DNA of 64,000 nucleotides from Microthrix sp041394405 (GCA_041394405.1 JAWKIF010000006.1:1-64000); one strand, 5' to 3'; counted from the first letter of the stretch, positions 25,903 through 35,654 are shown. Made by a program: numbers and translations. Notes: generated by a model not told the origin, from the letters alone.

Positions 25903-26982
25903 ATGGCAACAGTGACCTTCAACGGAGCAACCCGGTTCTACCCCAACACCGATCGCCCGGCGGTGGCAGGGCTCGATCTCGAGATCGCCGACGGCGAGCT
26001 GCTCGTTCTGGTGGGCCCATCCGGCTCCGGCAAGTCGACGGCCCTGCGGATGCTCGCCGGCCTCGAACCGTTGGACGGGGGCCAGATCTGCATCGGCGAC
26101 CGCGACGTCAGCACCGTCCGGCCTCGGGATCGGGACATCGCGATGGTCTTCCAGAACTACGCCTTGTATCCCAACCTCACCGTCGCCGAGAACATGGGCT
26201 TTGCGCTGAAGCAGCAGAAGGTGCCCAAGGACGTTCGGCGGGAAAAGGTGGAGGAGGCGGCGGGCATTCTCGACCTCGTGCCGTTCCTGGACCGAAAGCC
26301 CAAGAACCTGTCGGGCGGTCAGCGCCAGCGGGTGGCCATGGGACGGGCGATCGTGCGCTCACCCCAGGTGTTCCTGATGGACGAACCGTTGTCGAACCTC
26401 GACGCCAAGCTTCGGGTGCAGACCCGCACCGAACTCGCCGAGTTGCAGGAACGACTTGGCGTGACCACCGTCTACGTGACCCACGATCAGGTGGAGGCGA
26501 TGACCATGGGGCATCGCGTGGCCGTGCTGAAGGATGGAGTGCTGCAACAGTGCGACACTCCCCAGAACCTGTATCACCACCCCCAGAACGAGTTCGTGGC
26601 CGGGTTCATCGGTTCGCCTGCGATGAACCTCGTCGCCATCACGCCGGACGGAGCACCCGCCTTGGCCGGTGTGGAGCTCAACCTCGGCACCGCCGACGTC
26701 GACCAGACAGAGCCGATCACCGTGGGGTTCCGACCCGAGTCGGCCCGGATCGGTTCGACCGGCATTCCGGGTGTTGTCCGGACCGTCGAGGACCTGGGCT
26801 CGGAGGTGTTCGTGCACGTCGTGGTCGAACACCAGGGTGCATCGAAGCCGTTGGTGGTCAAGACGAAACCGCCCTTCGAAGCCAAGCTCGGCGACCAGGT
26901 GCACATCGACCTTGACGGCCCGATGCACGTCTTCGATGCCGCCGGAGCCCGAACGGCCACAACTGAGGCTGCGCTGCGCTAG
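25903..26982 (+). CDS. ABC transporter ATP-binding protein, MsmK/UgpC type
   Basis: The 359-residue ATPase has Walker A GPSGSGKS (38-45), Q-loop FQNYALYPNL, signature LSGGQRQR (136-143), Walker B VFLMDEP (156-162) and switch VYVTHDQ. The C-terminal third is the MOBE/TOBE-like regulatory domain of sugar-import ATPases. It energises the importer encoded just upstream. The start at ATG 25903 is preceded by GAGGAACGACGAC. A run of hairpins follows its stop. Confidence 0.92.
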   Translation: MATVTFNGATRFYPNTDRPAVAGLDLEIADGELLVLVGPSGSGKSTALRMLAGLEPLDGGQICIGDRDVSTVRPRDRDIAMVFQNYALYPNLTVAENMGFALKQQKVPKDVRREKVEEAAGILDLVPFLDRKPKNLSGGQRQRVAMGRAIVRSPQVFLMDEPLSNLDAKLRVQTRTELAELQERLGVTTVYVTHDQVEAMTMGHRVAVLKDGVLQQCDTPQNLYHHPQNEFVAGFIGSPAMNLVAITPDGAPALAGVELNLGTADVDQTEPITVGFRPESARIGSTGIPGVVRTVEDLGSEVFVHVVVEHQGASKPLVVKTKPPFEAKLGDQVHIDLDGPMHVFDAAGARTATTEAALR

Positions 26983-26983
26983 C

Positions 26984-27030
26984 GCCCTCAACGAGGGCCA
27001 CGGCCAGGTTGGCCGCCGCCCACGGGGCGG
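26984..27030. terminator. Three consecutive hairpins between convergent genes
   Basis: GCCCTC-AAC-GAGGGC (26984-26998), GGCCA-GGT-TGGCC (27002-27014) and CCGCCC-ACG-GGGCGG (27016-27030) follow each other with tiny loops, between the ABC ATPase stop and the convergent gene stop at 27061. No T-runs; a bidirectional transcription barrier is plausible. Confidence 0.5.
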
Positions 27031-27060
27031 ATGACTTCCGGCGTCCGCAGGGCCCGCGCG

Positions 27061-30045
27061 CTACTCGAGACCGACGACCCGCAGCGACATCGACATGTCG
27101 CCGGACCACGCGTTCCAGTTGTGAACCTCCACCGCAAGCGTGTTGTTGCCGGGCTGGAACGCCTGGGTGGGCAACTCGAAGCTCTGCGGGGTGCGTTCGG
27201 GTGAGCCCCACACGCCGTCCGATGCCGGCGTGGTGGGTGTCAGCGGACCCGCCGGCAGGTTGTCGCGCACCACCTCGGTGCCGTTGATGGAGATGGCCGC
27301 GCCGTCGTCTCGCACCAACTCGAGCCGGATGGCGTCGAACTGGCTGGGATCGGGGATGTTCAGCGTGGTGCGGAAGTAGGCGGTCATGGGGAAGGGCGCC
27401 GAGTTGCCGGTGTGGATCACCGTGGCCTCGTCGCCGTCACCGAAGCCCAGCTCGGCGGGCCCCTGCCCCCAGCCGTTGGGCACAAAGGCCGGCGCCTGCC
27501 AGCCGTTCGGTGCCTGGGCAGGGTCGGTGGTGACGTCCCAGGTGGCGCCGGTGGCCATCAGCTCGGTCTCCTGTGCCGGGGCCACGTACTCAACGGTGGA
27601 GGGCTGGGTGGAGGGGCCGATGTTCCCGGCCTGATCGATGGCGGCCACCGCGTACTGGTGGGTGCCGGTGGGGATGTTGTCGTCGACGAAGCTGCTGCCC
27701 CAGGACGACCCCACCACGTTGCCGTCGCGGAAGACGATGTAGCGGAGGTCGGCCGAGGGGTCGCTGGCCGCACCCCAGCTGATGGCAACGGTGCCGTCGT
27801 CGCGCACGTCCACGTTGTGACCGTTGGGCGCCGAGGGCATGGTTCGGTCCGACTCGGCGCAGTACTTGCTGAAGCCGCCGGCGAAGTCCTGGGAGGCATT
27901 GCCCGAGTAGCTGTCGCGCTTGACGTCGCCCCCCTCCCACATGCACTCGTTGGAGTCCATGGTGATGCGCCACGGCCCATCGCCGGTCTCGCTGCTGATC
28001 GAGGGCAGCCACCAATCCAGGTGCTGGCCGGTGGCCCCGTCGTAGAGGCCCACCTGCTGGAACCTGTCCGAGCGGGTTGCGCCGTTGTCCAGGGTGCGGT
28101 TGTTGCCGGTGTACTGGGTGCGGCCCTGCAGGTTCACGGCGTCGTTGCCGCTGCAGTGGCAGGCACCGAACATGTAGCCGAAGGCCGACTCGGCGTCCTG
28201 GAAGTCGCCACCCCGCACCGTCAGGTTGGCCTCGGTGCGTGCGCCGGTGTTGCGGTCGTAGGCCGAGAAGAAGTGCTCGCGGCCGCCGATCCACACCTGG
28301 TCGCCCACCTCGTGAACCGTCTGGGTGTAGGTGCCCGACGATCCGGCCCAGGTGCGCAGCCAGGCGAAGTTGGTGAGCGGTGCGCCGTCGGAGATGCGGG
28401 TGGCGTAGGGCTCGCCGCCGATGCCGTTGATCGTGGTGAACCAACCGGCGATGTACACCCGGTCGCCCCGATCGGAGGCATCGATGTCGAAGACCGTGCC
28501 GTTGGTCTGGGGGCGCCAGCCGCCCACCAGCCCCGTGATGGCGTTCACCTCGTAGGTGTTGGGCGCCGGCTTCACCGGGCCCCCGTTCATCTCCACGCCG
28601 TTGAACTGGCCGCCGAGGAACAGGCGGTCGCCCAGCAGGTCGATGGCCCGCACCATGCCGCGGCCGCCGTTCTTGGAGATGCGCACCCGAAAGCTGGTGT
28701 CCACCTGACAGTTGGACGGGTTGATCTTGGCCAGCCCGGAGGCCACCGGGTCGCCGTTCACCTGGGTGAAGTCGCCGGCGATGATGAGCTGGCCGTCGCT
28801 GGACTGCTCCATGTCCCACACCCGACCGTCAAGGCTGGGCGTACAGGAGCTGATCCAATCGCCGGTGTTCACGTCGAAGGCCGTGAGGAACTTGTGGTTG
28901 GTGGAGCCGCCGGCGTTGTTCACCACCCGGGTGAACGAGCCGCCGACGAACATGCGGCCGCCGGCTTCCTCCATGGCCAGCACGTAGGCCTTGGACGGGT
29001 CGGCGGTGGAGATGCGCCCCGTCCAATCCGCTGGGCCCTTCACCCCCCAGGCCAGGTCCTCGGCCTTGTCGCTGGGCACCCACTCCACCTGCTTGCCGGG
29101 GAACCCGGAAGCCGGCAACGGGGCGGCTTGGGAGTTGGCCAGCCGCGGCCGCACCCACACCTGGGTGAAGGGAATGGGGGAGTTGCCGTTGGGTGCATAC
29201 CAATAGCCGCTGGTGGATGCCGAGATGTTGCCCATCGAGAAGCCGGCCCGGTTGCCCCGGGAGGGCTCTGGCCAGTTGCTGTGGGTGAAGACGCGGTTGG
29301 CGCCGTCCACGCCGGTGCCGGCCTGCGGCAGGTTGGTGACGGCGTCGTTGCCCTTGGTGTCGCGGGTGGTGCCGGCGGTGGGGTAGACGGTGCCGTCGAT
29401 GCTCATCGATGCCAGTGGCTGACCCTTGGAGAAGTGCCACGAGAAGGGTGCGTCCTCGGCCATGAACCACCGCACCTCCTGCCAGGAGGTGCCGGCGGGG
29501 TTGGCGGCGCGTCGCAGCCGGATGCCGTCCTGGAGGGCGGAGACGGGGGCGCCGTCCAGGAGGCCGTTGACCTTGTCGGCCGACATGTGAACCGCCGACT
29601 TGGTGGCTTGCCCCTCCGGGTCGTTGCGGAGGCGGTACTTGTTGCCCTGCTCGGCGGGCGACCACTCCCAGCCCTCTCGGCCTCGGCCGACCAGCGCCCA
29701 ACCGCCGCCATCGGTGGTCATGTCGCAGGTGATCTTGTGGGAGGCCACCAGGGTCGCCGTGCGAATCCAGTACTCACCGTCTTCCGACTGGGGGTGCTGC
29801 TGCTTGATGCCCCAGCAGGACGCTCCGGCCGTGCCGGAGGTGGTGCCGTCGCCGGGCTGGGCCGTCTGGTCCACGGCGTTGGCGCCGGACCAGTACATGA
29901 TGGGGCTCACCACCCCCGCCACCATCAGGGCAGCGATGCCGGCCCGCTTCGGTGAGACGCTGCGAATCCGCTCGCCGATGCTTCGATCGTCTGCTGTGCG
30001 CACGCGTCGTGAGCGTCCGCCAAACTTGAGCCCGCCAAAGTTCAT
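27061..30045 (-). CDS. Large exported fibrinogen-like / propeller / Fn3 protein
   Basis: The 994-residue product starts at ATG 30045 with AAGGCGG upstream. A basic N-terminus precedes a membrane or signal segment (34-57, AGIAALMVAGVVSPIMYWSG). A fibrinogen-like domain follows: CWGIKQ at 77, CDMTTDGGGWALVGR at 107-121, ending near PFTQVWVRPRL. Next is a long beta-propeller-like region of GGSFT/AGDFT/GGQFN/AGWFT repeats, then a fibronectin type III domain (VAISWGAASDPSADLRYIVF onward) and a C-terminal jelly-roll-like domain (WGQGPAELGFGDGDEATVI). It is probably anchored outside the cell and may bind glycans; no catalytic site is recognised. It is flanked by sugar transporters, but on the opposite strand. 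Confidence 0.75.
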   Translation of the reverse strand: MNFGGLKFGGRSRRVRTADDRSIGERIRSVSPKRAGIAALMVAGVVSPIMYWSGANAVDQTAQPGDGTTSGTAGASCWGIKQQHPQSEDGEYWIRTATLVASHKITCDMTTDGGGWALVGRGREGWEWSPAEQGNKYRLRNDPEGQATKSAVHMSADKVNGLLDGAPVSALQDGIRLRRAANPAGTSWQEVRWFMAEDAPFSWHFSKGQPLASMSIDGTVYPTAGTTRDTKGNDAVTNLPQAGTGVDGANRVFTHSNWPEPSRGNRAGFSMGNISASTSGYWYAPNGNSPIPFTQVWVRPRLANSQAAPLPASGFPGKQVEWVPSDKAEDLAWGVKGPADWTGRISTADPSKAYVLAMEEAGGRMFVGGSFTRVVNNAGGSTNHKFLTAFDVNTGDWISSCTPSLDGRVWDMEQSSDGQLIIAGDFTQVNGDPVASGLAKINPSNCQVDTSFRVRISKNGGRGMVRAIDLLGDRLFLGGQFNGVEMNGGPVKPAPNTYEVNAITGLVGGWRPQTNGTVFDIDASDRGDRVYIAGWFTTINGIGGEPYATRISDGAPLTNFAWLRTWAGSSGTYTQTVHEVGDQVWIGGREHFFSAYDRNTGARTEANLTVRGGDFQDAESAFGYMFGACHCSGNDAVNLQGRTQYTGNNRTLDNGATRSDRFQQVGLYDGATGQHLDWWLPSISSETGDGPWRITMDSNECMWEGGDVKRDSYSGNASQDFAGGFSKYCAESDRTMPSAPNGHNVDVRDDGTVAISWGAASDPSADLRYIVFRDGNVVGSSWGSSFVDDNIPTGTHQYAVAAIDQAGNIGPSTQPSTVEYVAPAQETELMATGATWDVTTDPAQAPNGWQAPAFVPNGWGQGPAELGFGDGDEATVIHTGNSAPFPMTAYFRTTLNIPDPSQFDAIRLELVRDDGAAISINGTEVVRDNLPAGPLTPTTPASDGVWGSPERTPQSFELPTQAFQPGNNTLAVEVHNWNAWSGDMSMSLRVVGLE

Positions 30046-30343
30046 GTACCGCCGCCTTGCTTGGGACCTCCCCGGCCCGACCGCCGTCGAACGAGGGAGG
30101 GAGGTGTGGAGCGCCCGATCCGCCCGGGTCGTCTCCGATGACGTGGCCACGCTACGCGGTCGACGGCCGAACAACAAGGGGCCCAACGGCCCAGAGGCCG
30201 CAACGGGACGGGCCCCGAGGTAGGGCAATCTCACCTATTGGGCAGCCGGTGCCTGGGATCGCGCGCTCCGTGGCCGATGGGCACCTCGGTCCATCCACGG
30301 TGAGACTCGCCCGTCTTTCGGGGTGCGCGTACGCTGAGGCGCG

Positions 30344-31033
30344 ATGGCCCAGGCGACACAGCAGTCGGAACCGGTGGCCGACCTCGCGCTCCCCGGGCAG
30401 CCAACGCCCCTGACCGAGCGTGCGGTGATGGCGCTGATGGTGGCGGGCGGGGCCTACGTGGCGGCCTCGCTGATGGCCAACGTCATGTCGGTTCGCATCG
30501 TCACGCTGGCGGGGTGGGCGGTGGACGCCGGCACCCTCACCTACCCGCTCACCTTCACGCTGCGCGATGTGGTGCACAAGGTGGGCGGCACGGCGGTGGC
30601 CCGCACCACCGTGGTGGCCACGGCGGGCTTCAACGTGCTGCTGGCGTTGGGCCTGTGGGCGGCCGCTGCGCTGCCGGGCGATCCGGCCACCAGCGGGCCG
30701 GGTCAGAGCGAGTTCGGCAACGTCCTGACCCCGGTGATGCGCATCACGGCGGCGTCGATCATCGCCCAGGTGATCGCCGAGCTGGTCGACACCGAGGTGT
30801 ACCGGGCCTGGGTGGCCAGGTTCGGCGTGCGCCATCAATGGGGCAGGGTGCTCAGCTCCAACGCGGTGTCGGTGCCGCTGGACTCGGTGATCTTCGCCGT
30901 CCTGGCCTTCGCCGGCCGCCTGCCCGCGGGCGTGGTCTGGTCGATCATCGTGGCCAACATCCTCATCAAGGGCGCCACGGCCCTGGCCTCCAGCCCGCTG
31001 ATCTACGCCGTGAAGGATCGCTGGGTGAGCTGA
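30344..31033 (+). CDS. Queuosine-precursor-type transporter (VUT/YhhQ family)
   Basis: A 229-residue membrane protein with about six hydrophobic segments. Family features are seen in ASLMANVMSVRIV, the DVVHKVGG stretch after the third segment, and IAQVIAELVDTEVYRAW. YhhQ proteins import queuosine precursors for tRNA modification. No queuosine biosynthesis gene or preQ1 riboswitch is apparent nearby, so this may be a salvage-only function. The 298 bp upstream separate it from the divergent fibrinogen-like gene and hold no further gene. Confidence 0.8.
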   Translation: MAQATQQSEPVADLALPGQPTPLTERAVMALMVAGGAYVAASLMANVMSVRIVTLAGWAVDAGTLTYPLTFTLRDVVHKVGGTAVARTTVVATAGFNVLLALGLWAAAALPGDPATSGPGQSEFGNVLTPVMRITAASIIAQVIAELVDTEVYRAWVARFGVRHQWGRVLSSNAVSVPLDSVIFAVLAFAGRLPAGVVWSIIVANILIKGATALASSPLIYAVKDRWVS

Positions 31034-31102
31034 GGGCCGAGGCGAGCTCCGGAGCTCTCGTTCGCTCCGCATCGGCGCTCGCCCAGCGTCTAGGTTGTCG
31101 GC

Positions 31103-32299
31103 GTGTCAACCGTGAAGTTCGACCAGGTGTCCAAGCGGTTCGGGAAGACCACGGCCGTCGACTCGATGAGCCTCAATATCAACGAGGGCGAGTTCATGGT
31201 GCTGCTGGGCCCCTCGGGCTGCGGCAAGTCCACGGCGCTGCGCATGATCGCCGGGCTGGAGAGCATCTCCGATGGCACGCTGAGCATCGACGGCGAGGTC
31301 GTGAACCACGTCGATCCCCGTGAGCGGGGCATCGCCATGGTGTTCCAGAGCTACGCGCTCTACCCCAACCTGACGGTGCGCAGGAACATCGAGTCGCCCC
31401 TGAAGGCCAAGGACGTTCCGCCCGACGACGGCGGCCCACCTCGGCGGTTGAACGCCGAGGAGCGCAACGCTCGGGTGAACGAAGCGGCGGCCATGTTGGA
31501 CTTGGAGCCGTACCTGGACCGCAAGCCGGGGGCCCTGTCGGGCGGCCAGCGCCAGCGGGTGGCGCTGGCCAGGGCCATCGTGGCCCGGGCCAGGGTGCTG
31601 CTGATGGACGAGCCGCTGTCCAACCTGGACGCCAAGCTTCGGGCCCAGACCCGAGCCGAGCTGATCGACCTGCACGAACGCCTGGGCGGCACCGTGGTGT
31701 ACGTCACCCACGATCAGATCGAGGCCATGACCATGGCCGACCGCGTGGCCATCATGGCCGCCGGTGCGCTGCATCAGGTGGGTACCCCCGAGGACGTCTA
31801 CGACCGCCCCGCCAACACGTTTGTGGCGGGGTTCATCGGCACCCCGCCCATGAACCTGATGGACGGCATTGCCACCTCTGGCGGGGTGAAGGTGGCCGGT
31901 GCCACCCTGACCGCCGCCCACGACTTGGCCGACGGCGCCAAGGTCACGGTTGGCCTGCGGCCCGAGCATCTCAGCGTGGCCGACGAGGGGCTGGCGCTGG
32001 CGGTTCGAGCCGTGGAGTGGCTGGGCTACGAGAGCCTCATCACCGCCGACATCGTGGAGGTCACCGATGGAGCGGCACAACCCTCGGCCCGCAACGCCGA
32101 CGACGGCGAGGCGCCCACCTCGCTGGTTGGCGACGCGCCGATCGACACCAACGACCCCGAGGCAGTGGGTGCCACCCGACGGCGCGTGATCCTGCGGGCC
32201 GACGGTCGGGTCAGCGCCCGCAACGGCGAGGTGATCCGCGCAGCGGCCCAACCGTCGTCGGTTCACCTGTTCGATGCCGACACCGGGGTGCACCTGTGA
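31103..32299 (+). CDS. ABC transporter ATP-binding protein (Ugp-like importer)
   Basis: A 398-residue ATPase from GTG 31103 with Walker A GPSGCGKS (36-43), LSGGQRQR (145-152), Walker B VLLMDEP and VYVTHDQ. Compared with the ATPase at 25903 it has an insertion near residues 104-120 (DVPPDDGGPPRRLNAEE) and a longer C-terminal regulatory domain that includes an acidic linker. It heads an ATPase-permease-permease-binding protein operon. The stop overlaps a spurious ATG; the permease start is 40 bp further on. Confidence 0.9.
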   Translation: MSTVKFDQVSKRFGKTTAVDSMSLNINEGEFMVLLGPSGCGKSTALRMIAGLESISDGTLSIDGEVVNHVDPRERGIAMVFQSYALYPNLTVRRNIESPLKAKDVPPDDGGPPRRLNAEERNARVNEAAAMLDLEPYLDRKPGALSGGQRQRVALARAIVARARVLLMDEPLSNLDAKLRAQTRAELIDLHERLGGTVVYVTHDQIEAMTMADRVAIMAAGALHQVGTPEDVYDRPANTFVAGFIGTPPMNLMDGIATSGGVKVAGATLTAAHDLADGAKVTVGLRPEHLSVADEGLALAVRAVEWLGYESLITADIVEVTDGAAQPSARNADDGEAPTSLVGDAPIDTNDPEAVGATRRRVILRADGRVSARNGEVIRAAAQPSSVHLFDADTGVHL

Positions 32300-32339
32300 T
32301 GGTTGGCCCTCGGCAGTGCCAGCTGGGGGCGGCCGCGCC

Positions 32340-33254
32340 ATGAGCGGTCTCCTGCCCGACGACGAGGACACCACGGCGAGCCCGGGCGGGCGCAAACAGC
32401 TGCGGTTGTTTGGCTACGACCTGCGCGAAACCGGCATGGCGGCCGCCTTCTTGGCGCCCTCGCTGGTGGTCTTCTCGGTGTTCTTCTACTTCCCGTTCGC
32501 CCGCTTGATCTCTTGGGGGTTCTACGAGAGCCGCCAGCGGGGCTCCTCGTATGAGAACGTCGGGTTTTCGCACTTCGGCGACGTCCTCACCTCCAGCGAT
32601 TTCCTCGATGGCCTGTGGATCTCGGTGCAGTTCGTGCTGCTCACCGTGCCGGCCGGGCTCATCCTGGGCACGCTGCTGGCGGTCGCTGCGCACCGGCGCC
32701 TCAAGGGCATCAAGATCTACCAGACCATCTTCAGCTCCACCATCGCCACCTCGGTGGCGGTGGCTGCGGTGTTGTTCTTCGGCCTGATCAACCCGGCCGT
32801 GGGCGTGTTCAAGGTGGATTGGCTCTCCAATCCCAGCACGGCCTTGCCCGCCCTCGCGTTGGTGGCCATCTGGAAGAACCTGGGCCTCAGCTTCGTGATC
32901 GTGCTGGCCGGCCTGCAGGCCGTGCCCGACGAGCTCACCGAGGCGGCCACGATCGACGGCTACGGCGCGGTCGGGCGGTTCTTCAAGGTGACGCTTCCGT
33001 CCCTGAAGTCGGTGCTGACCTTCCTGGTCGTGGCGCTCACCATCTTCGGCATGCAGGAGTTCGCGCTGCCCGACATCATCACCGGCGGCTCGCCCGAGGG
33101 CAGCACCGAAACCCTCGTCTACAAGATCGCCGACAACCTCAACCCCACCAACATCACCACGGGGTCGGTCATGGTGGTGGGCCTGTTTCTGATCACCCTC
33201 GTGGTGGGGTTGACCCAGTTCACGCTGCTGGAACGGGGGATGCGCAATGACTGA
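32340..33254 (+). CDS. ABC permease, UgpA/MalF type
   Basis: The 304-residue product begins at ATG 32340 with GGGGGCGGCC upstream. It has six membrane segments and an EAA loop (EAATIDGYGAVGRFFKVTLP, about 201-220, a standard length). It shares a domain layout with UgpA, one of two permeases for glycerol-3-phosphate or oligosaccharides. The end overlaps the next gene by 8 bp. Confidence 0.88.
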   Translation: MSGLLPDDEDTTASPGGRKQLRLFGYDLRETGMAAAFLAPSLVVFSVFFYFPFARLISWGFYESRQRGSSYENVGFSHFGDVLTSSDFLDGLWISVQFVLLTVPAGLILGTLLAVAAHRRLKGIKIYQTIFSSTIATSVAVAAVLFFGLINPAVGVFKVDWLSNPSTALPALALVAIWKNLGLSFVIVLAGLQAVPDELTEAATIDGYGAVGRFFKVTLPSLKSVLTFLVVALTIFGMQEFALPDIITGGSPEGSTETLVYKIADNLNPTNITTGSVMVVGLFLITLVVGLTQFTLLERGMRND

Positions 33255-34119
33255 CACCACTCCCGCCGAGGCCCGCATCGACACGCCCGGACGTCCCGTC
33301 GCCCAGCAGTTCAAGGCGCTCGGGTGGTACGTGCTGTTGACGGTGCTGGCGTTGATCATCCTGTACCCGCTGTACATGTCGCTCATGCGGGCCCTGTCCG
33401 ATCCGGCGGCCTACGCCCGGGCCGGCAACCCCCCATGGCCGGTGGAGGCCGAATGGGACGTGTTCTCCAAGGCGTGGAACGGCGGCAACCTGTCGGCGGC
33501 CACCTTCTGGAGCTTCGCCATGTCGGCGGTGATCACCATCACCCAGGTGGTCACGGCGGTGTTGTCGGCGTATGCCTTCGTGTTCCTGCGCTTTCCGTTC
33601 AAGCGGCTGCTGTTCGTGCTGTTCGTCGCCACGCTGATGCTGCCCCTCGAGGTCACCTTCGTGGCCAACTCGCTCACCATCCGCCAGCTGGATTGGATCG
33701 ACACGCTTCAGGGCCTGACCGCACCGTTCCTGGCCTCGGCCCTTGGCACGTTCCTGCTGCGTCAGGGCTTCCTCGGTATTCCCAAGGAGCTTCGCGAGGC
33801 GGCGTTCCTTGATGGCTATGGGCACATCCGGTTCATGACCCGCATCGCCGTGCCGCTGACCGCACCGGTGGTGGCCTCGGTGGGCCTGCTGGCGTTCCTG
33901 TCGTCGTGGAATCAGTACCTGTGGCCGCGGGTGGTGACCGAGCAGGAGAACCACCAGACGCTGCAAATCGCGCTGCGGCGCCTCGGGGCCGCCAACGTGC
34001 AGCAGATCAACGTCGGAGTGGCCGGTGCCGTCCTGGCTGCGCTGCCCATCTTTGCCCTGCTGATTCTGTTCCAGCGGGCCATCGTGCGCGGTCTCACCGC
34101 CGGCGCGGTGAAAGGCTAG
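33247..34119 (+). CDS. ABC permease, UgpE/MalG type
   Basis: This 290-residue permease starts at ATG 33247 inside the end of the previous gene. Six membrane segments and the EAA motif REAAFLDGYGHIRFMTRIAV are visible. With the preceding permease it would form the membrane channel. The NQYLWPRVV stretch after the EAA loop is common in UgpE-like proteins. Confidence 0.88.
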   Translation: MTDTTPAEARIDTPGRPVAQQFKALGWYVLLTVLALIILYPLYMSLMRALSDPAAYARAGNPPWPVEAEWDVFSKAWNGGNLSAATFWSFAMSAVITITQVVTAVLSAYAFVFLRFPFKRLLFVLFVATLMLPLEVTFVANSLTIRQLDWIDTLQGLTAPFLASALGTFLLRQGFLGIPKELREAAFLDGYGHIRFMTRIAVPLTAPVVASVGLLAFLSSWNQYLWPRVVTEQENHQTLQIALRRLGAANVQQINVGVAGAVLAALPIFALLILFQRAIVRGLTAGAVKG

Positions 34120-34123
34120 GGCC

Positions 34124-35605
34124 ATGGTTTCACGGCGCAGTCGAACCCGTCCGTCACGAGCCGCCCGGCCGGGCGTAGGCGGACTGCTGGCGGTTGCCGT
34201 TGCAGCGACCGCGCTGTTGGCCGCGGCGTGCGGCCCGCCTCCCACCATCGAGGCCAGCGGCGCGGGCCCGGTGGAGGCGGACAACCTGCCCGAGTGCCCC
34301 ATGGGTGCGCTGGATGCCGCCGACGGTGTGACCGAGATCGTCGTGTGGCATGCGCTGGGTGCCGAATCGCTGACCGCGCTGGAGGACATGACCAAGCGTT
34401 ACAACGCCGGTCAGGACAAGGTGAAGGTGACCCTGCAGAGCCAGGGTGCCGACTACGAAGAGGTGCTGCGCAAGTACACGCAGGCGGCGTCCAGCGGCAA
34501 GGGTGCGCCGGCGGTGGTGTACCTGGAGGACACCACGATTCAGACCGTGATCGACACCGGCACGCTGTTTCCCGCCGAGGCCTGCGCCGAGGAGACGGGC
34601 TTCGACCTGGCGTCGATGAACGAGGCGGCCCGCAACTACTACACCGTCGACGACGTCTTCTATCCCGGCTACGTCAACGTGTCCGAGCCGGTGCTGTATT
34701 TCAACCGCACCCACTTCCGGAATGCCGGACTGGACAACGACAACCCGCCCGAGACGCTGGACGAGGTGCGCACCGCAGCCGAGGCGCTGAAGCAGTCGGG
34801 CATCGACAAGCCGCTGGCGCTCAAGCTGGAGCCCTGGTTCTTCACCTGTTGGGTGAACGGTGCAGGGGAGACCATCGTCAACCCCGACAACGGTCGGTCC
34901 GGGCCCGCCGAAGAGGCCAACCTGGTGAACCCGGCCTCCATCGAGGCGCTGCAGTGGATGCAGGACATGGTGGCCGACGGTCTGGCCGACCCCATCTCCG
35001 ACACGCCCGGCCAGATCAACCAGTACCTCAACGTGGCCCAGGAGAAGTCCTCGATGCTCATCGAGACCTCAACCGCCGCCACCTCCATCAAGGCGTTCCT
35101 GGGTGGCGATCTGGACACCGGGGGCCAGGACGCCTCCAGCGTGGACACCGAGGGCCTCGACCCCGCCGCAACGCCGTTCCCCGGGCTCACTGAACCGGGG
35201 CAGGTGCGGGTCTCGGGCGGCTACTTCGGCATCTCCAACCGGGTACCCGAGGCACAGCAGGCCGCGGGCGCCGACTACCTGGCCTTCATGGCCGAGCCCG
35301 AACAGGTGGTGGAGTGGCACATCACCGGCTCCTACCTGCCGGTGCTCGGCGACGTCAGCGAGGATCCGCAGATTCAGAAGTTCTGGGAGGAAGACCGCGC
35401 CGGCCAGATGCTGAAGGTTGCCTACGAAACCCTGAGCCTGGTCGACCCCAGCCAGCCCGGTCCGCTCATTGGTCCATACCCCGAGTACGTGTCCGGCATG
35501 CAGAAGGCCATCGAGGCGTCGGCCCGGTCGGGCGAGGACCCCGAAGCGGCGCTGAAGAAGGCCAACGATCAGCTGAACAAGGACCTCGAGAACTACTACG
35601 GCTGA
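34124..35605 (+). CDS. ABC solute-binding lipoprotein, UgpB-like
   Basis: A 493-residue binding protein with lipobox LLAAAC (Cys36). The first strand, EIVVWHALGAESLTALEDM, and the QGADYEEVLRKY segment resemble UgpB, which binds sn-glycerol-3-phosphate and related esters. It starts 4 bp after the second permease, so the four genes 31103-35605 form one operon. A Glp-like flavoprotein trio further along (48011-51173) would be able to oxidise imported glycerol-3-phosphate, but the loci are separate. Substrate is therefore inferred, not shown. Confidence 0.85.
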   Translation: MVSRRSRTRPSRAARPGVGGLLAVAVAATALLAAACGPPPTIEASGAGPVEADNLPECPMGALDAADGVTEIVVWHALGAESLTALEDMTKRYNAGQDKVKVTLQSQGADYEEVLRKYTQAASSGKGAPAVVYLEDTTIQTVIDTGTLFPAEACAEETGFDLASMNEAARNYYTVDDVFYPGYVNVSEPVLYFNRTHFRNAGLDNDNPPETLDEVRTAAEALKQSGIDKPLALKLEPWFFTCWVNGAGETIVNPDNGRSGPAEEANLVNPASIEALQWMQDMVADGLADPISDTPGQINQYLNVAQEKSSMLIETSTAATSIKAFLGGDLDTGGQDASSVDTEGLDPAATPFPGLTEPGQVRVSGGYFGISNRVPEAQQAAGADYLAFMAEPEQVVEWHITGSYLPVLGDVSEDPQIQKFWEEDRAGQMLKVAYETLSLVDPSQPGPLIGPYPEYVSGMQKAIEASARSGEDPEAALKKANDQLNKDLENYYG

Positions 35606-35612
35606 GATTGCC

Positions 35613-35626
35613 GCACCTGTCGGTGC
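35613..35626 (+). terminator. Weak hairpin after the Ugp-like operon
   Basis: GCACC-TGTC-GGTGC forms a 5-bp stem 7 nt after the stop codon, without a T-run. A weak terminator candidate only. Confidence 0.3.
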
Positions 35627-35654
35627 AGGGAAACGCGCCGCCTGTGACTTGAAT

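Noticed and set aside
27412..29955. Plus-strand open frame of 847 codons opposite the fibrinogen-like gene
   Set aside because: Composition is Gly/Val/His-rich with no recognisable motif, while the minus strand shows clear domains.
30235..30343. preQ1-type riboswitch before the queuosine-precursor-type transporter
   Set aside because: No short H-type pseudoknot with an A-rich tail could be drawn in this stretch.
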